Source: Nymphaea colorata (Eukaryota; Streptophyta; Magnoliopsida; Nymphaeales; Nymphaeaceae). Taken from it: 64,000 bases of DNA. The stretch is from contig NC_045138.2 in assembly GCF_008831285.2 (NCBI RefSeq), positions 41,781,115 through 41,845,114 on the forward strand, read 5' to 3'. The translations under genes were made by a program, and so were the position numbers. Shown here piece after piece: positions 23,401 through 34,741 of this stretch. Numbering within the stretch: position 1 is the stretch's first letter; the number at the start of each line of letters is the position of its first letter. Below the pieces are notes generated by a model, which searched no databases, was not told the DNA's origin, and saw only the letters and a list, made by a program, of their open reading frames with translations.

Positions 23401-26400
23401 TGCAAGTTTCTTAGATTCTCTGATATGTAGAGGACCTACATACGAAAAAAATATCAAGATGAGATTTCTAACCCCACTTTCCACCTATTTGAAATTTGTG
23501 TAGAAACTGTCATAATGACATTTTTATGCAGAATTTCAGCTTTTCAAGTTACTTCACCAGCTTGTTTGATGCATAGCTCTCTCATTTGTGGGTCTTTTCT
23601 CATCATTTAAGTTTATGTAAATTCTCTAGTGAGTACAAATTCTACATACCAAATTTAACACTAATTCATGAAGTTTTGACATACCTTTGATATTGGCAAT
23701 GTTTGTGATTTGAACTAATTTTTGTTTTTCTCTTTTCTATGTCTCTACAGAAATCTGCTCAGCAACCTAGATTTACAAGTTTACATCTTGTCATCCTTAA
23801 AAGTTTTTTCAAAAATTTAACATAATTGAAAGGTTAACATACAAAAAGAGTATATCGTGTTTTGTGACCATTAAAGATCATTACATTAACTTTTTCATGT
23901 GTGTAACTTGAGTTGTGAAGTTGTTTTACTGTTTTCTCGTACTTGGTCAAATTTTAGAGTCTGTCAATGAGTTGTTCTGTAGCAACCTTTGCATCTTTTT
24001 ATTTCTTATTCATTTTTTAATGTATAAAGTTCAACTAATTCTCTGGTATGTAGGGAATCTACAATCGAAATTTCAAGTTTATCCAGGTTGTTTTGATATG
24101 TTTTGAGTCATGCAAAGTCATACCAGTAAAATAATTCTTTTGTTGTTCTCTACCAAAAACATGTTTTCTACATTGATTTTGTTGTGTAATATATTTTTGT
24201 AGAAAATAAATTTTTTGAATTTATCACTTGAAACTAATTATTTGATAGATAGAGATTCTCCAACCAAAATTTCAAGAAGTTTTAAAGATCATTGGCATAA
24301 TTTTTAGGACCAATCAATTCAGTTGCTGAGAATAAGTTGCATTTCTCTAGGGTTGATTTTTATCTTTTAGGACTGATCCTTTGACTTGTTAAAAATAATT
24401 CAAGAGCTTGATCTGTTTTTGGAATGATGGAGTTTAAATTCTTTGGCTAACTATGGATTCAATAGCCTTAGGCTTTTGATGAGAAAATGGCTGAGCTCTT
24501 AGATTTCACAAGAGCTTGGGAATTTAAATTTTAGAGACTGTTAAATTTAATCCAAATCATGAACTCAAATTTTATCAAATCGTACTTAAAATTGCATATC
24601 ATATTTTGATGAACTTCGTCCCGCTTTCCTTCAATTAAAATAGGTGCATATGATGCTAGGACATGTAATAGCTTGACCCATGAGGTTCTTAAGTTAAGAG
24701 TACATGTGCTTTCTTCAACATTCATACATTCCTTTCTTTGTTTTTTTTTTCTTCATAGTAGAGATTGGAGTATCAACCAATTTAGTGATCCATCTTTTAC
24801 ACATGGCTTTGACCATTCACGTTACAAATTGTTGGAGCCTTTCATCTGTTCGGACTTCCGTCCTTTCTTCCTCCTGCACAAATTTTCTGCTCTAATTCTC
24901 TGCTTTTGATGCTTACACACTCTTGTCTTAGTTTTCCTCCAATTCATTGTAAACAAAAATCATACAACCAATTCCCAGATTTTCTATTGTTTTCCCTTTT
25001 CGTTTAGTTACTATTGTTAGTCTTGTAAATTAGATTTGATGCATTTTTTATATATATCAAGTTAGGCAAACCTCTACTAGGTTGCACTACATGCATTAGT
25101 TTTGAACTCTTGATTTTCCTCAATTCCAAGATCTTCAAATCCAACCATGTAACAAGCTTACCAAGTTCTTGATGATATGCTCACTAGCATTTGGTGTAGT
25201 TGATTATTCAATCTTAGTCAGATTGGTGATTGAGTTTATAGAAACAAATTGTATATTGACCTTCTTCAAGTTGAAAGTTTCAAGATAATTTAGAAGTCTT
25301 TCAACAGTCTGGCCAAGTTTTATATGTGACTTGCAGATTTATAACTGTTATAATTCATGGTTATATAAGTCAGACAATAGCCAAAGGGGAAGTGAGGCTG
25401 TAATACAAATTGGCACGCTCTGCTCTGCCTCTATGGTTAGAGAAACTAGTGATGCTGCTGGTATTTGAAGTTGTGATGCTATTATCAATATTTCATGTAA
25501 TAGCTTGAGCGACAAGGTTCTTCAATTTGTTTGCGGAACATCAAAATCTGCGACAAGAAATGATATTTTCTCATACAATCACAATTGGAACTAATATCGG
25601 CAAATGATCAGGGGCTCTTTCTTATAGAATCCTATAGTTCTGGCTGTGCATAGCTGCAAATAGCTTGTCTAGTGAAGCACGTGGACCACCAAGGTCCTTT
25701 GCTAGGGTCTCTAAAAAGCAAAGGAAGTTGTACATCAGGGATTAATTAAACAAAGGCTTATGCAATTTTTTCTTCATTTTGAATGCACCTTTAATTAGTG
25801 CTACTTGTTGCATATGACACCTATATTTTATCCATCTTGAATACACCCTTAAGTGGCAGACAAAGAAATTTTGTTGAATGGGGTTTCTTGTTCATTAAAA
25901 GAAAAGGGTCTTAGTTTTTAATTTATCAACAATTAAAATAAATTTTTTTAAGATTATATATCACCTACAAAGATCGTTTGTAGGACCAAACTTCACAAAT
26001 AATCTAATAGAGTTTTGAAATTTCATTATATATATTTTTGTATTTTATTACATTTTTTTGCTTTTTCATGTTAGACATATATGATGTCAAGATCGTTTAA
26101 AAGTTTACCCAAAACAATATATATTTTATTTATCTTGGGGCTTATGAGTCATTTCAATAAAATGAGATTTTATAAATATTTCAGTTTTTCCTTTGAATTG
26201 TATAGTAATAGTTTGATGATATTATATTAATTGGAATTTATTGATGACTCACTGAATTTCATAGTAGATAACAAGAGAAAGAAGAAGCAGCTTGCTACCT
26301 TGTGTAGAGAGAGAGAGAAGCAGTTTGGTACTCTTTTTTAGTTGGGTACTCCAGGCTCTCTTTCTGCATATTTTGGTTGGCCTCTGTGTCATGTCTTGGC

Positions 26401-26480
26401 ATGCTTGTAGACTATTCATTAACTAGTTTTACTTAACTTCTTCTACATCTATGTTTGATTATTTAGATTGAAGCTCTTAT
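20400..26480. other. AT-rich stretch with no recognisable gene
   Basis: About 6 kb with only short open frames and no domain in any frame. One unusual GC-rich island occurs at 21525-21595: 'cgggttacccccaataaagg' followed by 'cggccgggcctcgtacc' and 'gatgggtgactccc'. Its sharp composition contrast suggests a fragment of a mobile element, but I cannot classify it. Short TA or CT runs occur at 25050-25060 and 26310-26320. The composition and lack of genes fit degraded retrotransposon DNA. Confidence 0.45.
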
Positions 26481-26483
26481 AAT

Positions 26484-27395
26484 ATGAAAGATCAAAGTTG
26501 GACAGTAAAGAGAAGAGATGATATAGAATATTTGAATGGTGTGGACAATTTTTTTTTATGAGTGCTAATAATGTCATTGTCAATGAAAGAATGGGATGTC
26601 CTTGCATCAAATGCAACAATTTAGGTCTCAAAATGTACTAGATGCAATAGATCATACTGTCTACCATTGATTCATTTTGTCATATTTTGGTGGAATTATG
26701 ATGATGAATCATTTTCGTTACCTGTGATGGAAGTTAACCAACCACCAAATGTGCATTTTGAAAACATGCACGAAATGCTAGGCGATGTTTTTGACATGCA
26801 TGAAGATGCATCGGCTTCAGGTAGGTCTATCAACCATGTTATTGAAGAAAGAGAAGACAATGACATGTATGAAAGATTGAGTAGTGATGCAAAAAAGGAA
26901 CCTTATCCAAGTTACAGTAGATATACGAAAATGAGTTTTTTAATCAGCTTGTTTCATATCAAGTTTCTATATGGATAGAGCAACAAGAGCTTTAATATGT
27001 TATTTGATCTATTGCATGTAACTTTCTTTAATAGAGTGCTGTTACCAAAGACCATGTATGAGGCCAATAAATCATCACAAAATTGGAGATTTATAGTGAA
27101 ATGATAGATATACACCAAAATAACTATATGTTATAGAAGAATGAATATACGACAAAAGATACATGTAACAAATATGGTGTGTCATAATGTAAAAAAAACC
27201 GACAATCAATTTACCTCTATGCATCTAAAAAAGAAAAGAAGGCACCAATCAAGGCTCTACATTATTTCCTAATTACACTAAAGTTGAAAAGCATGACTAA
27301 TGTTGTACAACAAATGACATGCCATGTGAAAACCCATGCTAAAGATAATGAAAACGAAGTGATATTTATGAAGGCAATGACAATGAAAATGAAAG
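26484..27395 (+). pseudogene. CACTA (En/Spm) TNP2-type transposase N-terminal relic
   Basis: TNP2-family proteins start with a transposase-associated zinc domain. Here that domain reads 'MKDQSWTVKRRDDIEYLNGV' from 26484, then 'ERMGCPCIKCNNL' after a frameshift near 26555. It continues through 'NMHEMLGDVFDMHEDAS' (about 26760-26815) and 'YERLSSDAKKEPYPSYSRYT' (26868-26927). 'KMSFLISLFHIKFLYG', stop, 'SNKSFNMLFDLLH' and 'LLPKTMYEANKSSQN' follow (to about 27077). After a frame change come 'NKYGVS', stop, 'CKKNRQSI' (about 27165-27215) and 'KALHYFLITLKLKSM' with 'TCHVKTHAKDNENEV' (about 27255-27360). The catalytic DDE core that should follow is absent; hAT sequence takes over. Stops and frameshifts make it dead. 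Confidence 0.85.
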
Positions 27396-28039
27396 AAAAC
27401 TTTGTTAAATATTAGAAATCCATTAACTTGTTAATTACCATTGCATCTATATTGGATCCATGCATAAAAATCACATTATCAGAATTTATCTTCTCAAAAA
27501 TTTGTCAATCAAGAGAAGAAAAGGAAAACAAATGGAAATGATAAAATGTACGTTGCAAGAGGTTTATAAAGATTCTGTTAGAAGAAATGAAACTTAAAAT
27601 AAAGTGGATGCTAATACTATTACCATATCAAGTAATTCCTCTAATAATTGAGGTCAACGCACACCATCCAGTGGAAGAAAGTTATTTTTTAAGTTCTTAA
27701 GTAAAGCTGAAAATGTTACTTTTCAGGTTACCAAATTTGGGCAAGACACATATTTGGAGGATGGATTAATGATGATGTTGGTGATGATTTTTTTAATATC
27801 TTGCAATGGTGGAAAGACAAGGAACCCAAGTATTGAATTCTTTCACAAATGGCACGTGATATATTGTCAATTCCAATCACTTATGTTGCTTCAGAAAAAG
27901 CATTTTGTACAGGAGGTCAGATTCTTAATGATAGTCGTGTTCATTGATACCACAGATAGTGGAAGCTTTGGTTAGTTTGGGTGATTGGGTAAAGAATGAT
28001 GGTGATTCAATGCATGAAGTGTTAACAAAAGTAAGTATG
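27393..28039 (+). pseudogene. hAT (Ac-like) transposase C-terminal relic
   Basis: A plus-strand hAT transposase C-terminal half is recognisable: 'MKENFVKY', stop, 'KSINLLITIASILDPCIK' (27393-27470), 'TLSEFIFSKICQSRE' (27475-27520), 'TYLEDGL' (27750-27770) and 'FFNILQWWKDKEPKY' (27788-27835). The dimerisation domain follows with 'ILSQMARDILSIPIT' and 'VASEKAFCTGGQILNDSR' (27837-27935), then 'PQIVEALVSLGDWVKND' (27950-28000). In-frame stops and frameshifts occur. The N-terminal BED finger and first half of the catalytic domain are absent. It starts exactly where the CACTA relic ends, and a solo LTR interrupts it at 28040; its right-hand continuation would resume at 30974. Confidence 0.85.
28035..28039. 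repeat. Left target-site duplication (GTATG) of the solo LTR
   Basis: GTATG directly precedes the TG of the LTR. The partner copy is at 30969-30973. Confidence 0.85.
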
Positions 28040-30968
28040 TGTAAAGCTTTTGATTTTTTTCGCAGGTGGAGTTGGAGCAGGTCCAGACCCGGACCCGAAC
28101 ATTTTTGGCGTGAAGGAGCCCGACGCAAGGGCTCTTCTCCCTCGCCTTTCCCTCTTCTCCCTCGTCTTCCTCCCAGTCCCCCCTTTTGTTGCCTCTCGTG
28201 CCAGCGCGTAGAAGAAGGAGAAGATGGAGGATTGGTGCAGGGCAACGACGAGAGCTGTGGCAGTGGCGGTCAGGTGAGGCTTCCGATTTCTCTCCGCCAC
28301 CTCCTTCCTCTTCCTTCTTCTCTTCCTCCCTCTGTCAACGCCTTCCCCTGCTACATGTTTTCTTTCTCTCCCTCTCTGCACGAGCTCCCTCCGCATCTCA
28401 TTGTCTCCTCCTCGCCATCTCCCTCATTTCCCTTGCCGTGCTATCCCTCTTCCTCTACCACTCTCTCACTCTCTTGCTCTCTCTGCCTGCACTCCCTCCT
28501 CACTGTCAGCACCCTCAACCGAATACTCTCTGCTCTCTTTCTCTCTTGCGTCAGACCTTCCTCCCTCAGCCGAACCAACTTCTCATAGCCAACTGCCTCC
28601 TTCTCAAGGCAGACCTCTTCTGTCACACCTTTTCATTGATTCTCATCATAGTGATTGCCGTTTGGTTGGTTTTCAGCTTGGGAAGTTCGTCTTCCCCCTT
28701 TTTCCAGCAATTAGGCCATGTTGTTGGTGACGGCAGCGAGCAATCTTTGGCATTGGCGCTCAATCGGATACTTGAGGTGGCTGTTGGGAACACTACGACA
28801 GTTTGGATACTAAAATTTGGGTGAGCGAGGCCTAATCGAGCCTAGATGGTTGAATATTTTATATTGGAGCATGTATAATTATTGGTTGAGCATACTAGAA
28901 TTAAGAATTGATGATTTTAGGATATGTTAGCGACTTTGCTTTTTGAGGAAAACCTAGGATTGTTTTGAAGAGGCAATGATCCATGCTTTTAATGCCCTTT
29001 TTAGCATGATATGTTGATCCTCAAAGCTATGTGAAAATATGGTAGAGATTTGAAGGGGTTAAGATGGTTTAGAGCCATTTTTGTAAACACGTGGCGCATG
29101 TGTTGGTCGTTGGACATATTGCGTGGTTGGTTGAGAAAGAGCTTGTGAGTAGGATGTAATTTTGGAAAGAGACCTATTGGAGGGTTTTGTGAGTTGATAC
29201 TACTCGTCGACACCCTTTTGAGGCGATGACATGCCTGAATGATTATATTTTGCACTGGTATGAATTGTAAAGTGAAGCGAATGTAGAACTTACCTTTTCA
29301 TTGTGTTTGTAGGAACACCGGGCACGTCCAGTAGACTTTGAGTGACTAGGTTGTAGCTTGAGGCATTTTGGATATCTTGGCGACGTGCGATAGGTATGGT
29401 GACATTCCAAGCAAATCTCGGCCTGGGGCCAACTAGACTGTGTGTTTTGAGGATCGTTATGACCGTGATGTAATTGAATGATTGTATACATGAGAATTGA
29501 ATGTTTATGTGATAAGTTTTGTTTTGAAAATTACTACGTAATTGCATGTGCATGCTAGAATTGATAACTACTTAGGAAAGATGAGGTGTGGTATCGAGTC
29601 GAGTGTCTCCTCGACCCCAACTGTGCATTAGAAAGCATCCTAGAATGATAACTGCATAGGAAAGCTGCGAGCCAATCACGGATCGAGACTACTTTCTGTG
29701 GTTTGGCTAAGTTTTGAAAGATATGATTGATGTGATAAGTGATGTGAATGTGGTAATGTTTTCGTATGCTTTGCCTTGGGCATGATACTAATGAATGGAA
29801 TTGAAGGGTAGTTGTACCCGTATTGCTTTGACGGCTAGCTAAGAATGTTAATTATATATGTAGCCTCATGTGGAGGCATTTTGAAAGATATGATTGATGT
29901 GATAAGTGATGTGAATGTGGTAATGTTTTTGTATGCTTTGCCTTGGGCATGATACAAATGAATGGAATTGAAGGGTAGTTGTACTCGTATTGCTTTGACG
30001 ACTAGCTAAGAATGTTAATTATATATGTAGCCTCGTGTGGAGGCATTCGGAGGTATGGGTGTACTCGTGGAGTGAACCAACCTCATGAGCTGGCTGGTCA
30101 TTTTATGATTGTGTTTTCATAATGTTAAATAAGAAATAATAAGAGATGAGAGACCAGTGGGTTGTGGTAATGTGTTTGGGAGACATCCCGCTTTCGCCAC
30201 TGGTCTCGCCTATTCAGAGCGCAGGCGGTGCAAGGCCCCAGGGTACTGTTGTGTGTTGTGCTTGGAGCGTTGGGCTCCCGCATTCCCAACCTGGGTGTCC
30301 TAGGGAAGACTGAGTATCTCTCCTTGGAATTCACACATCCATGGATGAGTGCTCTACCGCTGCAGCGTGAATGGATCCATATCGATTCGAGCCACCACGG
30401 GGGTTGTCTTTCGGCTGTAGGCCGCCCACGGTGTGCACGTGCCTGTGTATTGCACCCACATAAACTATCAATTCACTAAAGTTAATGTAAATGATTAGAA
30501 TGAGAATGATATGTTATGCAGAGTTGTATGTTATTTGTGATTAGTTCATATATGAGCCCCTACCTTAGAGGTTTAGGGATTTTTCTGGCTTGTTACCATA
30601 CTGCGAAGGCTAAGCCTTCAGTTGTTTTTCTTTTTCAGGTTTTGGCAGACCCGGGGCAGCAGGTTGAGCAGATGGCTTCACTCACATCCTACTGGAGAGG
30701 TTTTGGGCCGTTTGTAGTGCCGACGCGTCATGTTTTGGGTTGTATTGATGTCTTGTTGTTGTTAGGCATTAGTCATATGGTTTGAGGCAATTTTTGGTCA
30801 TACACATTGATGTAATTTTTGTATCAACTGAAATTGTTATATAAATGAAAGTTTGCTCCACTGTTTTGAATTGCTTGGCTCATCTCATTATAAATCATTG
30901 TGTCATCGCACCTCAATGTTTTAGGTTTAGAAAAAAATTCTGAGGGTCAAAAAGGTTGGAGTGTGACA
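28040..30968. mobile_element. Solo LTR, 2.93 kb, with perfect 5-bp target duplication
   Basis: The interval begins TGTAAAGC and ends GTGTGACA (5'-TG...CA-3'). It is flanked by the identical 5-mer GTATG at 28035-28039 and 30969-30973, the signature of LTR retrotransposon insertion followed by LTR-LTR recombination. Reading the other strand, the start 'TGTCACACTCCAACC' resembles the beginning of plant LTRs, but I cannot fix the orientation. Inside are a CT/GC-rich segment (28070-28520) that yields long spurious open frames, a 167-bp tandem duplication (29712-30047) and an AT-rich 'tgtaatttttgtatcaac' region near 30810 that may be a polyadenylation area. No internal retrotransposon genes are present. 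Confidence 0.85.
29712..30047. repeat. 167-bp tandem duplication within the solo LTR
   Basis: Two nearly identical copies begin 'ttttgaaagatatgattg' at 29712 and 29879 and end 'tgtggaggcatt' at about 29880 and 30047. Only a handful of substitutions are visible, so the duplication is younger than most of the surrounding decay. Confidence 0.95.
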
Positions 30969-30973
30969 GTATG
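30969..30973. repeat. Right target-site duplication (GTATG) of the solo LTR
   Basis: GTATG directly follows the terminal CA of the LTR and matches 28035-28039. Confidence 0.85.
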
Positions 30974-32740
30974 CCTTGAAGAAAATGTATTCATTAAATA
31001 CTTTATTAGTTGTTTGATAATTGACTATATGTATTTCTTTCAAGCTGCCACTAAAGATGAGTCAAGTGAATATTATATCTTTAGAGTGATTTAAGTTGAT
31101 CTTTTCATTCATTTTAGTATGTTTGTTATGTTGTTTAAATTATTAAAATATCACGATATAATTTATTAGCTCTTGTAGTTATGATTTGTTACATTGTTTT
31201 GTAGGTCTCATGAAGACAAGAGCTATGGATATCAAGATGTCATTGCAAGGATTTGCTATTTATTGGAACTTGAAATTAAAAAGCTTTGTCTTAATGTTTA
31301 TTTTGGCAACTTTTAAGATACTTAAAATTTTCATATTGATCTAATTTAATATGATGGTACATGAATTATTTTTTTGATGGATTGAGAAGAAAAGGGTTGA
31401 CTTTGCAGTTTTGATCAATCAACCTTCTTGTCATGTCCTCTCAAATGCAAATTTGGTATAGCCCTTGGCATAAGGTATGTGATGGCTCCAAAGCAATCAA
31501 ATTTTATGTACAAAGATATCCTAGATCTGGTGATTTTGTGAACAAGTTAGTGGAGTTTTTTCATTTTCTTCTTTTCATGTTTTCTAATATTTAGGAGTTT
31601 CTATTTGGGACTTCATCTTCCAAACAGGAGCATCAGAGTTCAGTCATCAATCACAAGTCTTCAATATATATATATATATATACACACACACACGTTTCTT
31701 ATCCTTAAAATGTCTGCTCAGCTTTGGACCCATGTATATGTTTTTTGTTTTTTGCTTTGTTCATTCTCCATTTCTTGTGAAACACAGTGAACGTCTCCAG
31801 GATCTGTTATTATTATTGAGCTAATTTTTTTCTTATTGAAGAATGAGTTGTGGTTTTCTTAGATATTCTTTCCATTGAAAGTCAACCACTGTTGCTGAAG
31901 GAAGTGTGAACTCCGAGCTTTACATCATGTCTTCTAGTTAATTTATCATGAATGATGTGCAACTGATGTAGTTTGCAAATGTTATTGAGTCTGTATTGTT
32001 AACATGACCATGTGGACAATCTTTAATCACTACATGTCGGTCGTCTTTGGTCCTTTGGCACATTATTTGACAGCTTATATGTTTGATTTTACTCGTTGCT
32101 AGCCAGATGCTTTCGTAGAGTTATGCAAGAAGATGAGAACATTTATTTATCTAGCTCACTTAAACGAGCTTCGTAATCATCTCGACGAGTTTAACGAGCA
32201 AGAAGAAAAGAACATTTGAAAGAATCTTGAAAGATAAACTAGTTTGTCGAGCGTGTCGAGTGGAGTTCGACATTTTTTGGTTCAGTCAAGTTCGAATCGC
32301 TTTTGTCAAGCTATTCTTGAGTCACTCAAGAAGCGCTCGAGCTCAAGGTTTCGTAAGTCGAGACAATCTTGAGTTCGGCTGGTCTCTTGCTCGGCTCGAC
32401 TCACTTTCATCCCTTAAAAGGTAACTGTAGTTTTCTTTTTATTATTTTAGTTATTAAATTAAAAAAAATTGAATGAAAGGTTGAAATGGTAGCTTTGTTT
32501 ACATTTTAGTATTTCTTTTAAGGAGTTGTCTTTGAGTATTGGAAAAAGTTGATGTTCGCTTTATTCTAGCACAAAAGAAGGCGCCCGTTATATTAGCCTA
32601 AAAGGTTGGGCGGTCCGTTGTAAATTTTCAATGTGTTCTTTTCTAAGGAATACCTTGGCGTGGCAAGTGGCATTCCTTTTGTCACAGTGATGTGCCCTTT
32701 TGTATGACATGGCGCCTCAATCAGGGTCGCAAAGCTTCTT
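30974..32740. other. Non-coding; microsatellite and 'gagctcg' repeat
   Basis: No gene is recognised. A compound (TA)n(CA)n microsatellite lies at about 31663-31694. At 32160-32410 there is a degenerate 'cgagttcga', 'gagctcaag', 'gctcgactc' tract of a kind also seen at 62325-62460. The segment 32580-32740 just upstream of the BAG gene may hold its promoter; 'gttatattagcc' at about 32587 is a possible TATA-like site, unproven. Confidence 0.4.
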
Positions 32741-32841
32741 AACTCTTATTTTACTTTCTCCCCCAGAACGCAGATGGAGAGTCCCCGACTTCCCAAGAGG
32801 GAGAGAAGGAGGAGAGACGTTGCATCAAATTGCCGACGGAG

Positions 32842-33492
32842 ATGGTGGCAGAGGAGCCATTTCTGGTCTCTTCTTCCTTGTACCACTGGATGACCACCAT
32901 GATGGTCGCAGGCGACGGAATGGCCGGCCATCCAAGAACGGTCATGGAGATCCCTATCGAATCCCCAGAGAGCGGCTCCTCAATCCCCGTTGCCGTGGCC
33001 TTCACCCACTCCCCGGCCCGTCAGGAAAGTGCGGCCGTCGAAATCCAGGCTGCCTACAGAGGCCACCTGGTCCAGGTGTTGGTACGAATTGTTCGTCAAG
33101 TGAAGCAGGAAGCCGACCGGCTGGAGGCCGTTCTCCAGGCGCAGGAGACGGTGGACAGGGTGCGGACCGACCCAAGGGAGAGGCTCCGCCTCAACGAGGA
33201 GCTCATGCGGCTGCTTCTCCGCCTCGACTCCGTCCCCGGGCTTGTCCCCTCCGTCAGGGATCTCAGGCGGCGTGTCAGCCGGAAGATCGTCGACCTGCAG
33301 GAGATTCTCGACGCCGTTGCCTCCACCCGTCTAGTCGGGCGGCTCCGCTGGATGTGTCCGACTAGTTGGCATGACCCAGAAGACGAAGAAGAAGAAGGAG
33401 AGAGGAGAGTTCGCGCCCTTGCCCACGACGTCGACGATGATGACGAGGGTTTGCTGAGACTCTGGGGTTTGCAGAGTGTTTTGCAATTTTAA
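32842..33492 (+). CDS. BAG5-like co-chaperone (IQ motif plus BAG domain), intact
   Basis: BAG-family proteins bind the ATPase domain of Hsp70/Hsc70 and act as nucleotide-exchange co-chaperones. Plant members with an IQ motif next to the BAG domain (BAG5 to BAG7) also bind calmodulin, and Arabidopsis BAG5 is mitochondrial. The 216-residue product has a 63-residue variable N-terminus and an IQ motif at residues 64-84 ('AAVEIQAAYRGHLVQVLV'). A BAG domain at about 82-160 has family-typical 'QETVDRVRTDPRERLRLNEE', 'LLLRLDSVPGLVPSVRDLRR' and 'VSRKIVDLQEILDAV'. The tail has acidic runs (179-185, 197-203). The length is about that of Arabidopsis BAG5. The first in-frame ATG is 32842. The frame stays open upstream to a stop at 32740, and a strong acceptor-like tract ends 'ctcccccag' at 32766, so an upstream exon is possible. 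AATAAA lies at 32532 plus 1000 (33532-33537). There are no internal stops, and the gene is GC-rich against AT-rich surroundings. Confidence 0.88.
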   Translation: MVAEEPFLVSSSLYHWMTTMMVAGDGMAGHPRTVMEIPIESPESGSSIPVAVAFTHSPARQESAAVEIQAAYRGHLVQVLVRIVRQVKQEADRLEAVLQAQETVDRVRTDPRERLRLNEELMRLLLRLDSVPGLVPSVRDLRRRVSRKIVDLQEILDAVASTRLVGRLRWMCPTSWHDPEDEEEEGERRVRALAHDVDDDDEGLLRLWGLQSVLQF

Positions 33493-33531
33493 TGAAGGTA
33501 TGCTATCGGTATGTAATAGAATAATTATAGT

Positions 33532-33537
33532 AATAAA
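33532..33537 (+). promoter_or_regulatory. Candidate polyadenylation signal of the BAG gene
   Basis: AATAAA is found 40 bases after the stop codon, within 'taataaaaaaatg'. This is a good position for a plant near-upstream element. Confidence 0.5.
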
Positions 33538-33539
33538 AA

Positions 33540-34699
33540 AATGTGCCGTACAAGGAGTGCGTTTGTTAGCAACGGTAAATTAATTGATATGTAAACTTCG
33601 TTTCTCTCTCTCTCTCTCATATGACTGAAAAATTCCTGTAAATCTTGGAATTGGTATGTGAAATTCGAGTACCGCTGTTTGGTTTGAACCAAGAAGGTGA
33701 AGTATTCTTGAAACTTTAAATTCATTGACTAGGAAAGAAGCTGTTGGTGCATGTAGCAACTAGCAAGTGCTCTTGCAGCTTTGTCCTTTGCCTTTTATGT
33801 TTCACGGATTTCAGATCAGTCTCATAAAGTGAGAGACGCAGTGGAAGAGCTTAAGTTCTAACGAACGAGAAACCTTATGCAACTATGCTGCCGACAATCT
33901 TTATCAGATCCTGTCAATGAGTTCCAGTAATAGAAACGCCTATATTTGAATCTCAAATTCTAAAATTTTGGGGTCAAAATGTACTGCCCAACAGAATTCA
34001 GCAGAAAGCTGAGGGAACTTGTTCAGATATACATCGTTAGTCTCAGTTCTTGTGGTATTGTCCTGAAGTCTTTCATAGGAAGCGCTGCAATTGTCAGCGT
34101 TAACCATGAGAGAACAGGACGATGGAAGCTACACTTAAAGAAGGTTAAAGTGCAAATCAATCTTATTTGTTCGAAATTTCTTCAACGGGGAAAAAAAATT
34201 CAAGGATGGTTAGCATACTTGAAAAGTTTCGCTATAAGGTAGTAGCCATTCGTAGCAGAAGAATTACATGAATGAATATGCTGTACTCTTAGGCCATCCT
34301 TTTCAGATGCCAACCCTGTTTTTGTAAATTTTGTTCTTGAGACTGGACATGACAATACAGAGTAGGGTGTTGGAGCTTGTACAGTGACAGCATCATGTGA
34401 AGGCATCTTGATTCCATCCGATAGCTACGTCACTTGAAGCCATTATGCAGTGAATGCTGGTTGGCCTGGTGCAACTGTTTAGTGGTTGGCTGGATGTATC
34501 TCCTTGATGCAGAGTTTAGACAGTCCTCGGAACAACGCCAGGTACAGTAAAAGCGGACTTTTATGTAACTATAGCTGGATTAGGAACGGGTAGTGTTGCA
34601 ATTGCAGTTAGTAAGCATCTTTATAGGTTGAAGAAGGGAACAATGTGCACCGTCTTGCAGTCTACTAATTTTTTTTCTCTAGGAATATATATCTGCGCT

Positions 34700-34741
<42 letters not shown>

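Noticed and set aside
27944-28824. Frames of more than 200 codons beginning in the hAT relic
   Set aside because: They run from the hAT end into the solo LTR across its TG boundary; the LTR part is compositional, not a gene.
28622-30968. Inverted ends TGTCACACC (28621) and GGAGTGTGACA (30958-30968) as a DNA transposon
   Set aside because: Only 8 bp match and no target duplication; the TG...CA boundaries with GTATG flanks explain the right end better.
32700-33365. A 221-aa plus-strand open frame and minus-strand frames over the BAG gene
   Set aside because: Shadows of the GC-rich BAG coding frame; Pro/Arg/Gly-rich and without domain.
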